A stretch of DNA of 61,625 bases from NCBI GenBank assembly GCA_022776305.1, contig JALFIB010000113.1:1-61625 (forward strand), read 5' to 3'. Shown here piece after piece: positions 1-9,151 of this stretch (the stretch's first letter is position 1; each line of letters starts with the position of its first letter). Source of the stretch: Lachnospiraceae bacterium (GTDB lineage Bacteria; Bacillota; Clostridia; Lachnospirales; Lachnospiraceae). A program made the position numbers and the translations under genes. Under the pieces are notes generated by a model, which was not told where the DNA came from, made no database searches, and saw only the letters and a list, made by a program, of their open reading frames with translations.

Positions 1-333
1 GCCGCCTGCTGCCTGAGGCCAGATTCCCACCGTGTGATCCGTATAATACGGGGCGAATCCGCTTTTCTCGATCTCCTCCGGCGTCAGGCAGCGGGTTAAC
101 TGATGGACGATGGTAGCCACCATCTCCAGATGGGCTAGTTCTTCTGTACCTACGTCTGTCAGCACAGCGCTGACCGTCCTGTTGGGGGAGGTATAGCGCT
201 GGGACAGATAGCGCAGGGAGGCTCCGATTTCACCGTCGGGGCCGCCGTACTGACTCGCGATGATCTGTGCAAGCTTTGCATTGGGTGTCTTGATGTTTAC
301 AGGATACTGCAGTCTTTTTTCATAACTCCACAT
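1..333 (-). CDS. cotJC: Spore coat protein CotJC (manganese-catalase-like), 3' end outside window
   Basis: The reverse strand reads MWSYEKRLQYPVNIK from an ATG at 333 and stays open to the window edge, so only the N-terminal ~111 residues are present. The sequence (LAQIIASQYGGPDGEIGASLRYL, then an E-L-A-H-L-E-M helix) matches the ferritin-like di-manganese family that includes CotJC; the E-x-x-H pattern fits the family's metal ligands. A purine-rich GGAGGGG lies just before the ATG, and the gap from the cotJB stop is three bases. It is the last gene of cotJABC. A role in the inner spore coat is known for the family; activity is inferred. Confidence 0.9.
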   Translation of the reverse strand, partial: MWSYEKRLQYPVNIKTPNAKLAQIIASQYGGPDGEIGASLRYLSQRYTSPNRTVSAVLTDVGTEELAHLEMVATIVHQLTRCLTPEEIEKSGFAPYYTDHTVGIWPQAAGG

Positions 334-336
334 AAG

Positions 337-747
337 CTAACAATCCCCTCCTTCCCATGGCCATGGCTGATGGACCCATTTCCAAGAGCAGGATGAATCC
401 TCAATAGAGCTTACTGTCAGGGGCCCATACGCTTTTGCATATTCATCCATGGCGAATTTCCGTTTGCGGTTGTGCTGGTTGAAAAATTCTCTGGCTTTTT
501 CGTCATCGTCATGGGTATCGAGGTAGAGAAGTGCGTCATACATGGCAAAGCTTACCTCATTAATATAACAGAGGAGCTTTTGCCGGTTGTCAATGGGAAC
601 TTCACGTTTCCAACTGTTTTCCTCTGTACATCCGCATGGCTCGGAAGCGGATGGGCGCTCCGGGATAGAAGAAACACAGCGGTTGCGGTTTTGGGGGCGT
701 GAGCCATATGGTGTCATATTTCCGGTATAACAGATATTACGGTTCAT
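337..747 (-). CDS. cotJB: Spore coat protein CotJB
   Basis: A 136-residue protein. Residues ~55-130 (LLCYINEVSFAMYDALLYLD, a run of acidic residues, then YGPL) match the CotJB domain. The first ~45 residues form a polar Cys/Arg/Pro-rich extension, longer than the usual ~85-90-residue family member, so a later start is possible although no second start has a better ribosome site. The ATG overlaps the cotJA stop as ATGA, indicating translational coupling. The family helps assemble CotJA and CotJC into the coat; nothing else is known from this sequence. Confidence 0.88.
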   Translation of the reverse strand: MNRNICYTGNMTPYGSRPQNRNRCVSSIPERPSASEPCGCTEENSWKREVPIDNRQKLLCYINEVSFAMYDALLYLDTHDDDEKAREFFNQHNRKRKFAMDEYAKAYGPLTVSSIEDSSCSWKWVHQPWPWEGGDC

Positions 748-968
748 TCACATTTTCCTCCTTTCCCACAGAATGGTTTGTTAAGATCTGGGAAAATGGT
801 TCCGATTTTTAATGCTTTGCAGAGAGGATAGGTCTCATCCCATTTTTGATACGGTATATATCCCATGGCAAGAGGAGCACCTGACATGGATAAATGTTCA
901 TAAATTTCGCTGACAAGGGTATTGTGAGAGCGAGGACATCCGCAGCTCGTGCGACGTGGTTCCGGCAT
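744..968 (-). CDS. cotJA: Spore coat associated protein CotJA
   Basis: A 74-residue protein with the family signature LAMGYIPYQKWDETY followed by GTIFPDLNKPF. It heads the cotJABC operon. AAAGGGGAAT lies upstream of the ATG. Further upstream on the minus strand, CATATTCT (plus-strand 1014-1021) resembles a sigma-E -10 element, but I see no convincing matching -35, so mother-cell control is inferred from the family rather than shown. The N-terminal ~25 residues are Cys-containing and not conserved in the family as I know it. Confidence 0.88.
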   Translation of the reverse strand: MPEPRRTSCGCPRSHNTLVSEIYEHLSMSGAPLAMGYIPYQKWDETYPLCKALKIGTIFPDLNKPFCGKGGKCE

Positions 969-1104
969 ATATTCCCCTTTCTCTTCTACGAAGAAGAAGC
1001 TATTTTCTTTATCAGAATATGAAAAGATGGAAAAAGTGTGTAAAAAAGAAGGGAGGATTGTGGAATCCCCTGCCTTATGGCAAGAAATAAATTCTATGTA
1101 GTAC

Positions 1105-1133
1105 TGGAAAAAAGAAAAGAGATATGGTATGAT
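1105..1133 (+). promoter_or_regulatory. Candidate sigma-A promoter for ftsW-like gene
   Basis: TGGAAA (1105-1110), a 17-base spacer and TATGAT (1128-1133). The -35 matches 4 of 6 positions and the -10 matches 5 of 6. It lies 43 bases before the ATG at 1177. Confidence 0.4.
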
Positions 1134-1176
1134 TACCGGGTAATTTGTTGAAGAAGCACGGATGGAAGGTGTTTGA

Positions 1177-2397
1177 ATGGCGACCAGATCAAATAATTTG
1201 CGTCCTGTCCAGAAGAAAAAAACATCCGCAGGGACGGGAACTTCCGGCAGGCAGTATGTGCGAAAAGTAATAAGTACAGAACGCGATTATTTTGATTATA
1301 ATCTTTTAGCGATTGTGATCCTGCTGACTTGTTTTGGATTGGTGATGCTCTATAGTACCAGCGCGTACGAGGCGATGGTAGAGACAGGCGGAGATGATAT
1401 GTCTTATTTCCGTAAACAGGCGATCATCAGCGTAGGTGCACTGATATTGGCACTGGTAGGATCCCAGATCGATTACCATTTTTTGGCTCGATTTGCCATG
1501 CCCATTTACTGGGTGTCTATTGGATTTCTTGTTATTACAAAATTTATCGGACGTGAGGTCAATGGTGCGAAGCGGTGGATTTATTTCGGACCGATCTCTT
1601 TTCAGCCGGCTGAGTTGGCAAAACTAGCCATTATTTTATTTTTGCCCGTTTTGATCGTGAAAATGGGGCATAAGCTAAAGGGCTGGAAAGCCCCCCTGAC
1701 GGTTTTCGGTTTCGGTTTTTTGTCGGCAGCTTGTACGTATATTTTTACAGAGAACTTAAGCACGGCGATCATCATCGCGGGAATTACGGTGATCCTTGTT
1801 TTTATCGCCCACCCGAAGACGGCGCCTTTTGTTTTGGCGGCATGTGTTGGTGCTGTGTTAATTACGATCTTTGTGCTGGTGCTCGTAAATACTGCGGCAA
1901 ATTCCGACAGCTTCCGTATCCAGCGTATTAAGGTATGGCTGGATCCGGAGGCTTATTCCAGCCTTGGGGGATATCAGGTTATGCAGGCTCTGTATGCCAT
2001 TGGTTCCGGAGGATTTTTCGGGAAAGGACTGGGAAATAGCACACAGAAGCTGGGAGCTCTTCCTGAGGCCCAAAATGATATGATCTTTTCCATTATCTGT
2101 GAAGAATTAGGTGTGTTCGGAGCAGTTTTGGTTATACTGATGTTTGTATTGATGCTGTACCGTTTGTTCTTTATTGCACAAAATGCACCTGACTTGTTGG
2201 GATCACTGATCGTATCAGGGATTTTTGTTCACATCGCCTTACAGGTAGTTTTGAACATCGCGGTTGTGACGAACCTGATCCCTACCACCGGAATTACACT
2301 TCCTTTTGTCAGTTACGGAGGTACATCGATTTTGTTTTTGATGGCGGAGATGGCTTTGGCGCTGAGTGTGTCACGCCAGATACGTTTTCATTCATAA
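1177..2397 (+). CDS. ftsW: FtsW/RodA/SpoVE-family peptidoglycan glycosyltransferase
   Basis: A 406-residue SEDS-family polytopic membrane protein with about ten hydrophobic segments after a basic cytoplasmic N-terminus (~1-38). Hallmarks are NGAKRWI at ~129, FQPAELAKLA at ~142 and the C-terminal PFVSYGGTS at ~375. SEDS proteins polymerise lipid II into glycan strands together with a class B penicillin-binding protein, at the septum (FtsW), side wall (RodA) or spore cortex (SpoVE). Sequence alone does not separate these; no PBP or mur gene is adjacent. GGAAGGTG sits 7 bases before the ATG. Only 19 bases separate it from gltX. Confidence 0.88.
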   Translation: MATRSNNLRPVQKKKTSAGTGTSGRQYVRKVISTERDYFDYNLLAIVILLTCFGLVMLYSTSAYEAMVETGGDDMSYFRKQAIISVGALILALVGSQIDYHFLARFAMPIYWVSIGFLVITKFIGREVNGAKRWIYFGPISFQPAELAKLAIILFLPVLIVKMGHKLKGWKAPLTVFGFGFLSAACTYIFTENLSTAIIIAGITVILVFIAHPKTAPFVLAACVGAVLITIFVLVLVNTAANSDSFRIQRIKVWLDPEAYSSLGGYQVMQALYAIGSGGFFGKGLGNSTQKLGALPEAQNDMIFSIICEELGVFGAVLVILMFVLMLYRLFFIAQNAPDLLGSLIVSGIFVHIALQVVLNIAVVTNLIPTTGITLPFVSYGGTSILFLMAEMALALSVSRQIRFHS

Positions 2398-2416
2398 AAA
2401 AGAGGAGTAGAAGAGT

Positions 2417-3877
2417 ATGAGTAAAGTAAAGACAAGATTTGCACCGAGCCCTACGGGCAGGATGCATGTAGGAAACTTAAGGACTGCATTGTATGCATAC
2501 TTGATCGCAAAGCATGAAGGCGGTACTTTTATGCTGAGGATTGAGGATACCGATCAGGAGCGTTACGTGGAAGGCGCGGTTGACATTATTTACCGTACCT
2601 TGGAAAAGACCGGCCTGATCCATGATGAGGGGCCGGATAAAGACGGCGGATGCGGACCGTATGTACAGAGTGAACGCCAGAAATCAGGCATATATATGAA
2701 GTATGCCCAGATGCTGGTTGAAAAGGGAGAGGCATATTACTGCTTCTGCGATAAAGAACGTCTGGAATCTTTAAAACAAGAAGTGGCTGGAAAGGAGATC
2801 GTGGTATATGATAAGCACTGTCTCCATCTTTCTAAAGAAGAGGTAGAAGCAAAGCTTGCGGCTGGTGTGCCTTATGTGATCCGCCAGAATGTACCGCAGG
2901 AGGGTACCACCCGGTTTGTAGATGAGATTTACGGTACCATAGAAGTGCCAAATGCAGAGCTGGATGATATGATCTTGATCAAGTCAGACGGATTCCCTAC
3001 CTACAATTTTGCTAACGTTGTGGATGACCATCTGATGGGGATTACCCATGTTGTCAGGGGAAATGAGTACCTTTCCTCTGCACCGAAATACAACCGTCTT
3101 TATGAAGCCTTTGGATGGGAGGTGCCGGTTTACGTACATTGCCCTCTCATCACTAATGAAGAGCATAAAAAGCTTTCCAAGCGTTCCGGACATTCTTCTT
3201 ATGAGGATCTTCTGGATCAGGGCTTCGTATCTGAGGCAATTGTGAATTACGTTGCACTGCTGGGATGGTGTCCGGAGGACAATCGAGAGATCTTTTCCTT
3301 GGAAGAGTTGGTGGAGGCATTTGATTACCACCACATGAGTAAATCTCCGGCTGTTTTCGATGTCCAGAAGCTTCGCTGGATGAATGGTGAATATTTAAAA
3401 GCAATGGATGACGATAAATTCTACGAAGCAGCCCTTCCTTATTTGAAAAAAGCCATTTCAAAGGATCTTGATTTCAAGAAGATTGCCCAGATGGTAAAGA
3501 CAAGGATTGAGGTATATCCGGACATCGAGGAGATGGTGGATTTCTTTGAGAAGCTTCCGGAATATGACACAGCTATGTTTGCCCACAAAAAGTCAAAGAC
3601 CACACTGCAGAGCAGTTATGAAGTGCTGACAGAGCTTCTTCCAAAGCTGGAGGAGCAGGAAGACTTTTCCAATGATGCGCTCTTTGAGATGCTGAAGGCA
3701 TACGTAGATGAGAAGGGATGCAAAGTAAACTTTGTGATGTGGCCTATCCGTGTGGCTGTTTCAGGAAAACAGATGACACCGGCGGGAGCTACTGAGATCA
3801 TGGAAATCCTCGGAAAAGAGGAATCTGTCGCACGTATTAAAAAAGCAATTGAAATGTTAGGTGAGGCATGCAAATAA
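2417..3877 (+). CDS. gltX: Glutamyl-tRNA synthetase
   Basis: A 486-residue class I aminoacyl-tRNA synthetase. It opens with [14 protein letters not shown], where HVGN at 17-20 is the HIGH-type signature, and carries KLSKR (252-256) as the KMSKS-type loop. [12 protein letters not shown] is the glutamate-pocket segment. CFC plus a later Cys may form the zinc site. The C-terminal ~150 residues form the helical anticodon-binding region. The enzyme charges tRNA-Glu; in Firmicutes lacking GlnRS it usually also charges tRNA-Gln for later amidation. AGAGGAG precedes the ATG. It overlaps the next gene by 10 bases. Confidence 0.96.
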   Translation: MSKVKTRFAPSPTGRMHVGNLRTALYAYLIAKHEGGTFMLRIEDTDQERYVEGAVDIIYRTLEKTGLIHDEGPDKDGGCGPYVQSERQKSGIYMKYAQMLVEKGEAYYCFCDKERLESLKQEVAGKEIVVYDKHCLHLSKEEVEAKLAAGVPYVIRQNVPQEGTTRFVDEIYGTIEVPNAELDDMILIKSDGFPTYNFANVVDDHLMGITHVVRGNEYLSSAPKYNRLYEAFGWEVPVYVHCPLITNEEHKKLSKRSGHSSYEDLLDQGFVSEAIVNYVALLGWCPEDNREIFSLEELVEAFDYHHMSKSPAVFDVQKLRWMNGEYLKAMDDDKFYEAALPYLKKAISKDLDFKKIAQMVKTRIEVYPDIEEMVDFFEKLPEYDTAMFAHKKSKTTLQSSYEVLTELLPKLEEQEDFSNDALFEMLKAYVDEKGCKVNFVMWPIRVAVSGKQMTPAGATEIMEILGKEESVARIKKAIEMLGEACK

Positions 3878-5700
3878 GCAATGCACAGTCAAGGGCGATC
3901 GCCCATGGAAAAGGTCCTGCCATGGTATTGGCAGGACCCGGATCCGGAAAAACCCTCGTAATTACACAGAGAACAAAATATCTTATTGAAAATTTCCATG
4001 TAAAACCACAGGAAATCTTAGTGATCACTTTTACGAAAGCCGCTGCTGATGAGATGCGCCAGCGTTTTTCAGTGATCTCACCTCATGCGGGAGTCACCTT
4101 TGGGACTTTTCATGCCGTTTTTTTCACTATCTTAAAGTATGCATATCGTTTTCATCCTTCCAATATTTTAAGCGAAGAAAAAAAGTACCAGATCCTGCAG
4201 CAGCTGCTCCGTGAGATGAAATGGAGCCCAGAGGATGAAAAAGAACTTCTGGCAGATCTGGCTTCAGAGATCAGTCTTGTAAAAAATGAACAGATCGACC
4301 TGTCCCATTATTATGCGAAATGTTGTTCGGAAGAAATATTCCGGACTATTTTTGAAAAATACGAACAAATACATAAACAGATGGGAATGCTGGATTTTGA
4401 CGATATGCTTGTCTACACCTATGACCTGCTGGTAAAAAGAGAAGATATTCTTTCATCTTGGCAAAATAAGTTTCGCTATATTCTGGTGGATGAGTTTCAG
4501 GATATTAATCTGCTCCAATACAAAATATTAAAGCTTTTGGCCGAGCCGGAGCGCAACCTTTTTATTGTGGGAGATGATGACCAGTCTATTTACCGTTTTC
4601 GGGGAGCAAAACCTGAGATCATGTTGAATTTTCCAAAAGATTATCCGGATGCAGAGAAGATACTGCTGGACAAAAATTTCCGTTCTGTTGCACCTGTGAT
4701 AAAAAGCGCGTTGTCTGTGATTGAGGAGAATGCCAGCCGTTATCCGAAAACGATCAGCCATGTGCGCCAAGGCGGAGAGAGCATTGATATCCGGGAGTTT
4801 GCAAATCAGGAGCATGAAAGCCTTTATTTGACCAAATGTATACAAAAAAGTGTGGAGAAGGGTGTGCCTCTTACGGAGATCGCAGTGTTATTCCGCACGA
4901 ATCAGGGAGCAGGGCCTTTTGCCCAGCGGCTGATGGAGTTTAATATTCCTTTCGAAATGCGCGATGCCCTGCCGAATATTTATGAACACTGGATCGCAAA
5001 GGACATACTGGCATACATGCATCTTGCGAAGAAAGGTTTTGACCGGCCCCAGTTTCTTCAGGTGATGAATCGTCCCAAACGGTACATCAGCCGTGACAGC
5101 ATAGATGCACCGGTTGTCTCCTTTGAAACTCTCCGCACATATTATGAAGAGAAGGATTGGATGCTGGACCGTATTGACAGGATGGAATTTGACCTTAAAT
5201 TGTTATCCGGTATGAAACCTTATGCAGCCATTAATTTTATCCGGTATGGGATGCATTATGAGGAATATCTGGAGGAATACGCGAAAGCAAGAAGGATGAA
5301 ACCGGAAGAATTGACAGACCTTGCCGATGAGATACAGCAAAGCGCAAAACCCTTTGGGACATATGAGGAATGGACCAGACATATTGAATCATACCGTGAA
5401 GCGCTGGAGGAAAGACGGAACAGCAGGGTAAAGCGAAAAGAAGATGCCATTACGCTGGCAACGCTACATAGTTCTAAAGGGCTGGAATTTCAGGAGGTTT
5501 TTCTGGTAGATGTCAATGACGGGATCATCCCTCATCGAAAAGCATCGCTGGAAGCAGATCTGGAAGAAGAGCGAAGGCTGCTGTATGTGGGAATGACGAG
5601 GGCAAAAGACAAGCTTCATCTGTTCTATATAAAAGAGCGGTTTGGAAAAGAAATGGAACCATCTCCATTTATCTTGAACCTGCTTCCAGAAGAATCATAA
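3868..5700 (+). CDS. Short UvrD/PcrA-type superfamily 1A DNA helicase
   Basis: A 610-residue SF1A helicase. Motifs are Walker A GPGSGKT (23-29), Ia [11 protein letters not shown], Walker B DEFQD (208-212), [35 protein letters not shown] and [14 protein letters not shown]. All helicase motifs look intact, so ATP-driven 3'-5' unwinding is expected. It is shorter than PcrA/UvrD (~720-750 residues): domain 2B is reduced and the C-terminal polymerase-binding tail is missing. The start overlaps gltX by 10 bases, with GGTGAGG just before it. It is probably an accessory repair helicase rather than the main PcrA. Confidence 0.88.
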   Translation: MQISNAQSRAIAHGKGPAMVLAGPGSGKTLVITQRTKYLIENFHVKPQEILVITFTKAAADEMRQRFSVISPHAGVTFGTFHAVFFTILKYAYRFHPSNILSEEKKYQILQQLLREMKWSPEDEKELLADLASEISLVKNEQIDLSHYYAKCCSEEIFRTIFEKYEQIHKQMGMLDFDDMLVYTYDLLVKREDILSSWQNKFRYILVDEFQDINLLQYKILKLLAEPERNLFIVGDDDQSIYRFRGAKPEIMLNFPKDYPDAEKILLDKNFRSVAPVIKSALSVIEENASRYPKTISHVRQGGESIDIREFANQEHESLYLTKCIQKSVEKGVPLTEIAVLFRTNQGAGPFAQRLMEFNIPFEMRDALPNIYEHWIAKDILAYMHLAKKGFDRPQFLQVMNRPKRYISRDSIDAPVVSFETLRTYYEEKDWMLDRIDRMEFDLKLLSGMKPYAAINFIRYGMHYEEYLEEYAKARRMKPEELTDLADEIQQSAKPFGTYEEWTRHIESYREALEERRNSRVKRKEDAITLATLHSSKGLEFQEVFLVDVNDGIIPHRKASLEADLEEERRLLYVGMTRAKDKLHLFYIKERFGKEMEPSPFILNLLPEES

Positions 5701-5743
5701 GAGCAGGTTAAATCTGGAAGAAGGATAATTTTTTGAAATAAAA

Positions 5744-5795
5744 AGCACCCTGCAGATGCTACAGATACAAGAATCCGCAGACTGCAGGGTATTTT
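5744..5795. terminator. Bidirectional terminator between helicase and DUF1292 genes
   Basis: ACCCTGCAG (5747-5755) pairs with CTGCAGGGT (5782-5790). An A-run precedes the stem and ATTTTG follows it, so it can stop transcription from either of the converging genes. Confidence 0.7.
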
Positions 5796-5812
5796 GTCAT
5801 AGTAACGATATC

Positions 5813-6163
5813 TTATTCTTCTTCCTCAGCCGGAACAAGTTCGTCGTATTCCATGGAATCAAGCCACTCGTCAAAGCCGTCAGAAGCTGCCTCGTATTCC
5901 TCATCGTCTTCGATATTTTCAAGGACAGGCACACCGTTTTCTTCATGGAAACGGTAAATAAATACTTCGCCATCTTCATTCACACCCTGTTCATTCAGGG
6001 GAAGCAGTGCAATATAACTGTTGCCGGCTGCTTCATATACCGTAAGGATAGAGCATTCGATGGTCTCGTCATTGTCCAGTGTCAGTGTGATGGTAGCGCC
6101 GCCTGCGCCGCAGTCTTCGCCGCAGCTTGCGCAGTTTCCGCCGCAATTCTCAAAATCGCTCAT
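5813..6163 (-). CDS. DUF1292 family protein with N-terminal cysteine cluster
   Basis: The ORF opens at 6220, but the start at 6163 (MSDFENCGGNC) is chosen because TAAGAGAGGT lies 7 bases before it; this gives 116 residues. Residues ~25-75 (TITLTLDNDETIECSILTVY, then YIALLPL and FIYRFHEE) match DUF1292, a small beta-rich family of unknown function common in Firmicutes. Ahead of it is a cluster of four cysteines, CGGNCASCGEDC, which could bind metal. The C-terminus is very acidic. It stands alone, convergent with the helicase gene. Function unknown. Confidence 0.82.
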   Translation of the reverse strand: MSDFENCGGNCASCGEDCGAGGATITLTLDNDETIECSILTVYEAAGNSYIALLPLNEQGVNEDGEVFIYRFHEENGVPVLENIEDDEEYEAASDGFDEWLDSMEYDELVPAEEEE

Positions 6164-6466
6164 TTGCAGTACCTCTCTTATTTTGTATAATGTTGTGTCA
6201 AAAGATGCCATAGGAATCATCTTGTGCTCGTACTCTTAGAATCCCGGCATCCTTTGATCAGCATGTAAATGATGCTGTTTCTTACACTTTACCAGAATAT
6301 ACATGAATTGGCAAGCAAGATATAAAAAAGACAAGATTATGCTGTGAAAACGTGAAAAGAAATGGTATACTATTATTGGATTTTTATGCTTGGCATTTAA
6401 AATGATGTTATGGTTAAAAGGCGCCAAAGCAGTGTTACAATCACGAAAAAGAATTGGAGTTAAGAT
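6164..6466. other. 303-base intergenic stretch between diverging genes
   Basis: The stretch is AT-rich and separates the DUF1292 gene (leaving leftward) from exoA (leaving rightward). Apart from the candidate exoA promoter I see no gene, repeat or clear RNA structure. The minus ORF 6236-6538 runs into the exoA start and has no supporting feature. Confidence 0.6.
6343..6371 (+). promoter_or_regulatory. Candidate extended -10 promoter for exoA
   Basis: TATACT (6366-6371) is preceded by TGG, giving an extended -10 (TGnTATACT). The -35 position (TGTGAA) is poor, which is usual for extended -10 promoters. Confidence 0.45.
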
Positions 6467-7225
6467 ATGAAACTGATTTCTTGGAATGTAAATGGTCTTC
6501 GGGCATGTGTACAAAAAGGTTTTCTTGATTTCTTCCATGATTCAGATGCTGATATTTTTTGTATTCAGGAGACGAAGCTTCAGGAAGGACAGATCGACCT
6601 GAAGATGGAAGGATATGAGCAGTATTGGAATTACGCTAAGAAAAAAGGATATTCAGGGACAGCGGTATTTACAAAGAAAAAGCCCCTGTCTGTGACTTAC
6701 GGTTTGGGAATAGAAGAGCATGATCAGGAAGGTCGTGTGATCACCTTGGAGTTTGAGGAATTTTATTTCGTGACGGTGTACACTCCCAATTCCCAGAATG
6801 AGCTGGCACGTCTTGATTACAGGATGCAGTGGGAGGACGATTTCCTGTCATACTTAAAAAAACTGGAAGAAAAGAAACCTGTGGTATTCTGTGGGGATTT
6901 AAATGTCGCCCATAAGGAGATCGACCTGAAAAATCCTAAGACAAATAGGCGGAATGCCGGTTTTACAGACGAAGAGCGGGAAAAGTTTACGCAGCTTTTG
7001 GAACATGGGTTTATAGATACATTTCGGTATTTTTATCCGGATCAGGAAGGTATTTACAGCTGGTGGTCTTACCGGTTCCGCGCCAGAGAGAAGAATGCGG
7101 GGTGGCGTATTGACTACTTCTGTGTTTCAGAAGTGCTCAGGGAGAAACTGGAGGACGCGAAGATCCATACAGAGATTTTCGGTTCAGACCATTGTCCGGT
7201 AGAACTTGATCTATCAATTTCATAA
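6467..7225 (+). CDS. exoA: Exodeoxyribonuclease III (AP endonuclease)
   Basis: A 252-residue exonuclease III family protein. It opens [13 protein letters not shown], and has QETK with the metal-binding Glu at 35, GDLN with Asp144 and Asn146, and the C-terminal SDHCPV with the catalytic His. All key residues are present. It cuts DNA 5' of abasic sites and removes 3' blocking groups in base excision repair. TTGGAG lies upstream of the ATG. The following GH13-like gene begins 26 bases later and is probably co-transcribed. Confidence 0.95.
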   Translation: MKLISWNVNGLRACVQKGFLDFFHDSDADIFCIQETKLQEGQIDLKMEGYEQYWNYAKKKGYSGTAVFTKKKPLSVTYGLGIEEHDQEGRVITLEFEEFYFVTVYTPNSQNELARLDYRMQWEDDFLSYLKKLEEKKPVVFCGDLNVAHKEIDLKNPKTNRRNAGFTDEEREKFTQLLEHGFIDTFRYFYPDQEGIYSWWSYRFRAREKNAGWRIDYFCVSEVLREKLEDAKIHTEIFGSDHCPVELDLSIS

Positions 7226-7251
7226 CAGGAAAGGTAGCAAAAACAAATAAT

Positions 7252-9150
7252 ATGAGGCAGAGTTTGGAAGAAAATAGGTTCAAGGTAACAGAAGAGAATA
7301 TTGGGGTACAGGGAACAAGGATAGGAAAAGAGGGAGTGCACTTCGGATATACCGGAAGCAGTGAGGTGCCCCCCGTATTGCTGCTATATAAAAAAGGGAC
7401 ATCGGAAATTGCGGAGGAGATCCCTTTTCCTAAGGCAGCTTTAGGGGATCATTTTTATTCCATGACAGTAAAATTCTCCCCTTCAGAATATGAGTACAAT
7501 TTCCGGGATGGGGATATGATCATAACAGACCCGTATGCAAAAAAAATTTGCGGAAGGGAAATATTTGGGCAGGAGCCCTCTGAAGATCCCCATAGCCTTC
7601 GCGGAGGTTTTGTTTCGACGAAGTATAAGTGGGAGGATGATGTACTTCCACACATCCCTTATGAGGACGCTGTTATGTACCAGCTTCATCTCCGCGGGTT
7701 TACGATGCAGAAAAATTCCGGGGTGAGGAAGAAAGGGACATTTGCAGGATTAAAAGAAAAAATCCCCTATTTGGCAGAGCTGGGCATCAATCAAGTAAAA
7801 TTGCTGCCGGTATACGATTTCAATGAGATGGTGCCCAAAATGGTGCGGCAGAGGCCTTTGTCGATGGGGCAAGGTTCAAACATCATAGGCAAGAAGGGGG
7901 AACTTCCACCTTCCGGCGGATTAAAGGATCAGTATAAATTGAATTTCTGGGGGTACGGAGGCGGTTTCTATTTTGCCCCGAAAGCCTCTTACGCTTCCAC
8001 GCAAAATCCCGATATAGAGTTTAAGGACATGGTAAAATCTTTCCATTCCAACGGGATAGAGGTCATTTTAGAGTTTTCTTTTGAGGAAAATACAGATATA
8101 CAGATGATTTCCGACTGCCTTACATACTGGGCGAAGGAGTACCATGTAGATGGATTTTCTGTGATCGCACGGGAGAGTGTTCTCTCGGAGTTGGCCAGAC
8201 TTCCACTCTTTAGGACAAGAAAACTCATTGCAAACTGGTATCAGAATTCCGTGAAAAGCTGGAATAAAGAAAAGGGACATGCACTTTTGGCCGAATCAAA
8301 CGACGGATTTATGAATGATTGCAGGAAGGCTTTAAAAGGCGATGAAGACTGTTTAAGTGCATTTAGCCATCAGATCCGAAGCCGTGGCTCAGGGTGCGCG
8401 AAGATTTCTTATATGACCAACCATGACGGTTTTACCATGATGGACCTAGTTTCCTATGACAGGAAGCACAATCTGGATAACGGGGAACAGGACAGGGATG
8501 GAACGGAATACAATTTAAGCTGGAATTGCGGTCTTGAAGGACCTTCAAAAAAGAAAGAAATCGTATCCCTTCGCATGCGCCAAAGGAAAAACGCTTACGC
8601 TATAATGTTGTTTTCACAAGGTACACCAATGCTTTTAGCAGGAGATGAATTGGGCAATTCCCAGAATGGAAATAATAACCCTTATTGCCATGACAACAAA
8701 TTGTCCTGGGTGGACTGGAGCGGAAAAAAGAGGAATGAAGAGCTTCTCCAGTTTGTAAAGCAGGCCATCGCTTATCGGAAATCCCACAAGGTTTTCCATC
8801 AGGAGCGGGAATTAAAATGTGCAGACCAGCTTTCCACCGGTTTTCCGGATTTGTCTTTCCATGGGGACCGCGCCTGGTACGGGGATTTCGAAAAGCCAAA
8901 CAGGCATCTGGGATGTATGTATGCTAGCCAATATGTAGGAGAACGGGGCTTTGTATATGTGGCCTACAATTTCCATTGGAATCCTCAGGAGTTTGCGCTT
9001 CCTTTGTTGCCTAAAGGGGAGAACTGGTATAAAGTGATGGATACATCATTAAAAGATAGCTTTATTGATACGCCATCACAGGAAAAAATGCAGGATGTGA
9101 AATCTTTTACAGTCCCTGCGAGAACAATCGTGATTTTGGAAGGAAAATAA
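7252..9150 (+). CDS. GH13 glycogen-debranching-like protein with degenerate active site
   Basis: A 632-residue protein of the GlgX/isoamylase branch of family GH13. The N-terminal ~120 residues resemble the beta-sandwich (CBM48-like) domain, followed by a barrel, with typical C-terminal segments such as LFSQGTPMLLAGDELG and NNNPYCHDNKLSW. The catalytic regions are altered. Region I reads ILEFSFEEN where D-x-x-x-N-H is expected. Region II reads DGFSVIA (300-306) for DGFRFDL, losing the Arg and the nucleophile Asp. Region III reads LIANW with Asn328 for the acid Glu. Region IV keeps His391-Asp392. Hydrolysis is therefore unlikely. The nearest ribosome site (AGGAAAGG) is 17 bases from the ATG. 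Confidence 0.85.
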   Translation: MRQSLEENRFKVTEENIGVQGTRIGKEGVHFGYTGSSEVPPVLLLYKKGTSEIAEEIPFPKAALGDHFYSMTVKFSPSEYEYNFRDGDMIITDPYAKKICGREIFGQEPSEDPHSLRGGFVSTKYKWEDDVLPHIPYEDAVMYQLHLRGFTMQKNSGVRKKGTFAGLKEKIPYLAELGINQVKLLPVYDFNEMVPKMVRQRPLSMGQGSNIIGKKGELPPSGGLKDQYKLNFWGYGGGFYFAPKASYASTQNPDIEFKDMVKSFHSNGIEVILEFSFEENTDIQMISDCLTYWAKEYHVDGFSVIARESVLSELARLPLFRTRKLIANWYQNSVKSWNKEKGHALLAESNDGFMNDCRKALKGDEDCLSAFSHQIRSRGSGCAKISYMTNHDGFTMMDLVSYDRKHNLDNGEQDRDGTEYNLSWNCGLEGPSKKKEIVSLRMRQRKNAYAIMLFSQGTPMLLAGDELGNSQNGNNNPYCHDNKLSWVDWSGKKRNEELLQFVKQAIAYRKSHKVFHQERELKCADQLSTGFPDLSFHGDRAWYGDFEKPNRHLGCMYASQYVGERGFVYVAYNFHWNPQEFALPLLPKGENWYKVMDTSLKDSFIDTPSQEKMQDVKSFTVPARTIVILEGK

Positions 9151-9151
9151 C

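Noticed and set aside
6236-6538. 100-residue minus-strand ORF upstream of exoA
   Set aside because: It covers the exoA start and promoter on the opposite strand, has no convincing ribosome site and resembles no family I know.
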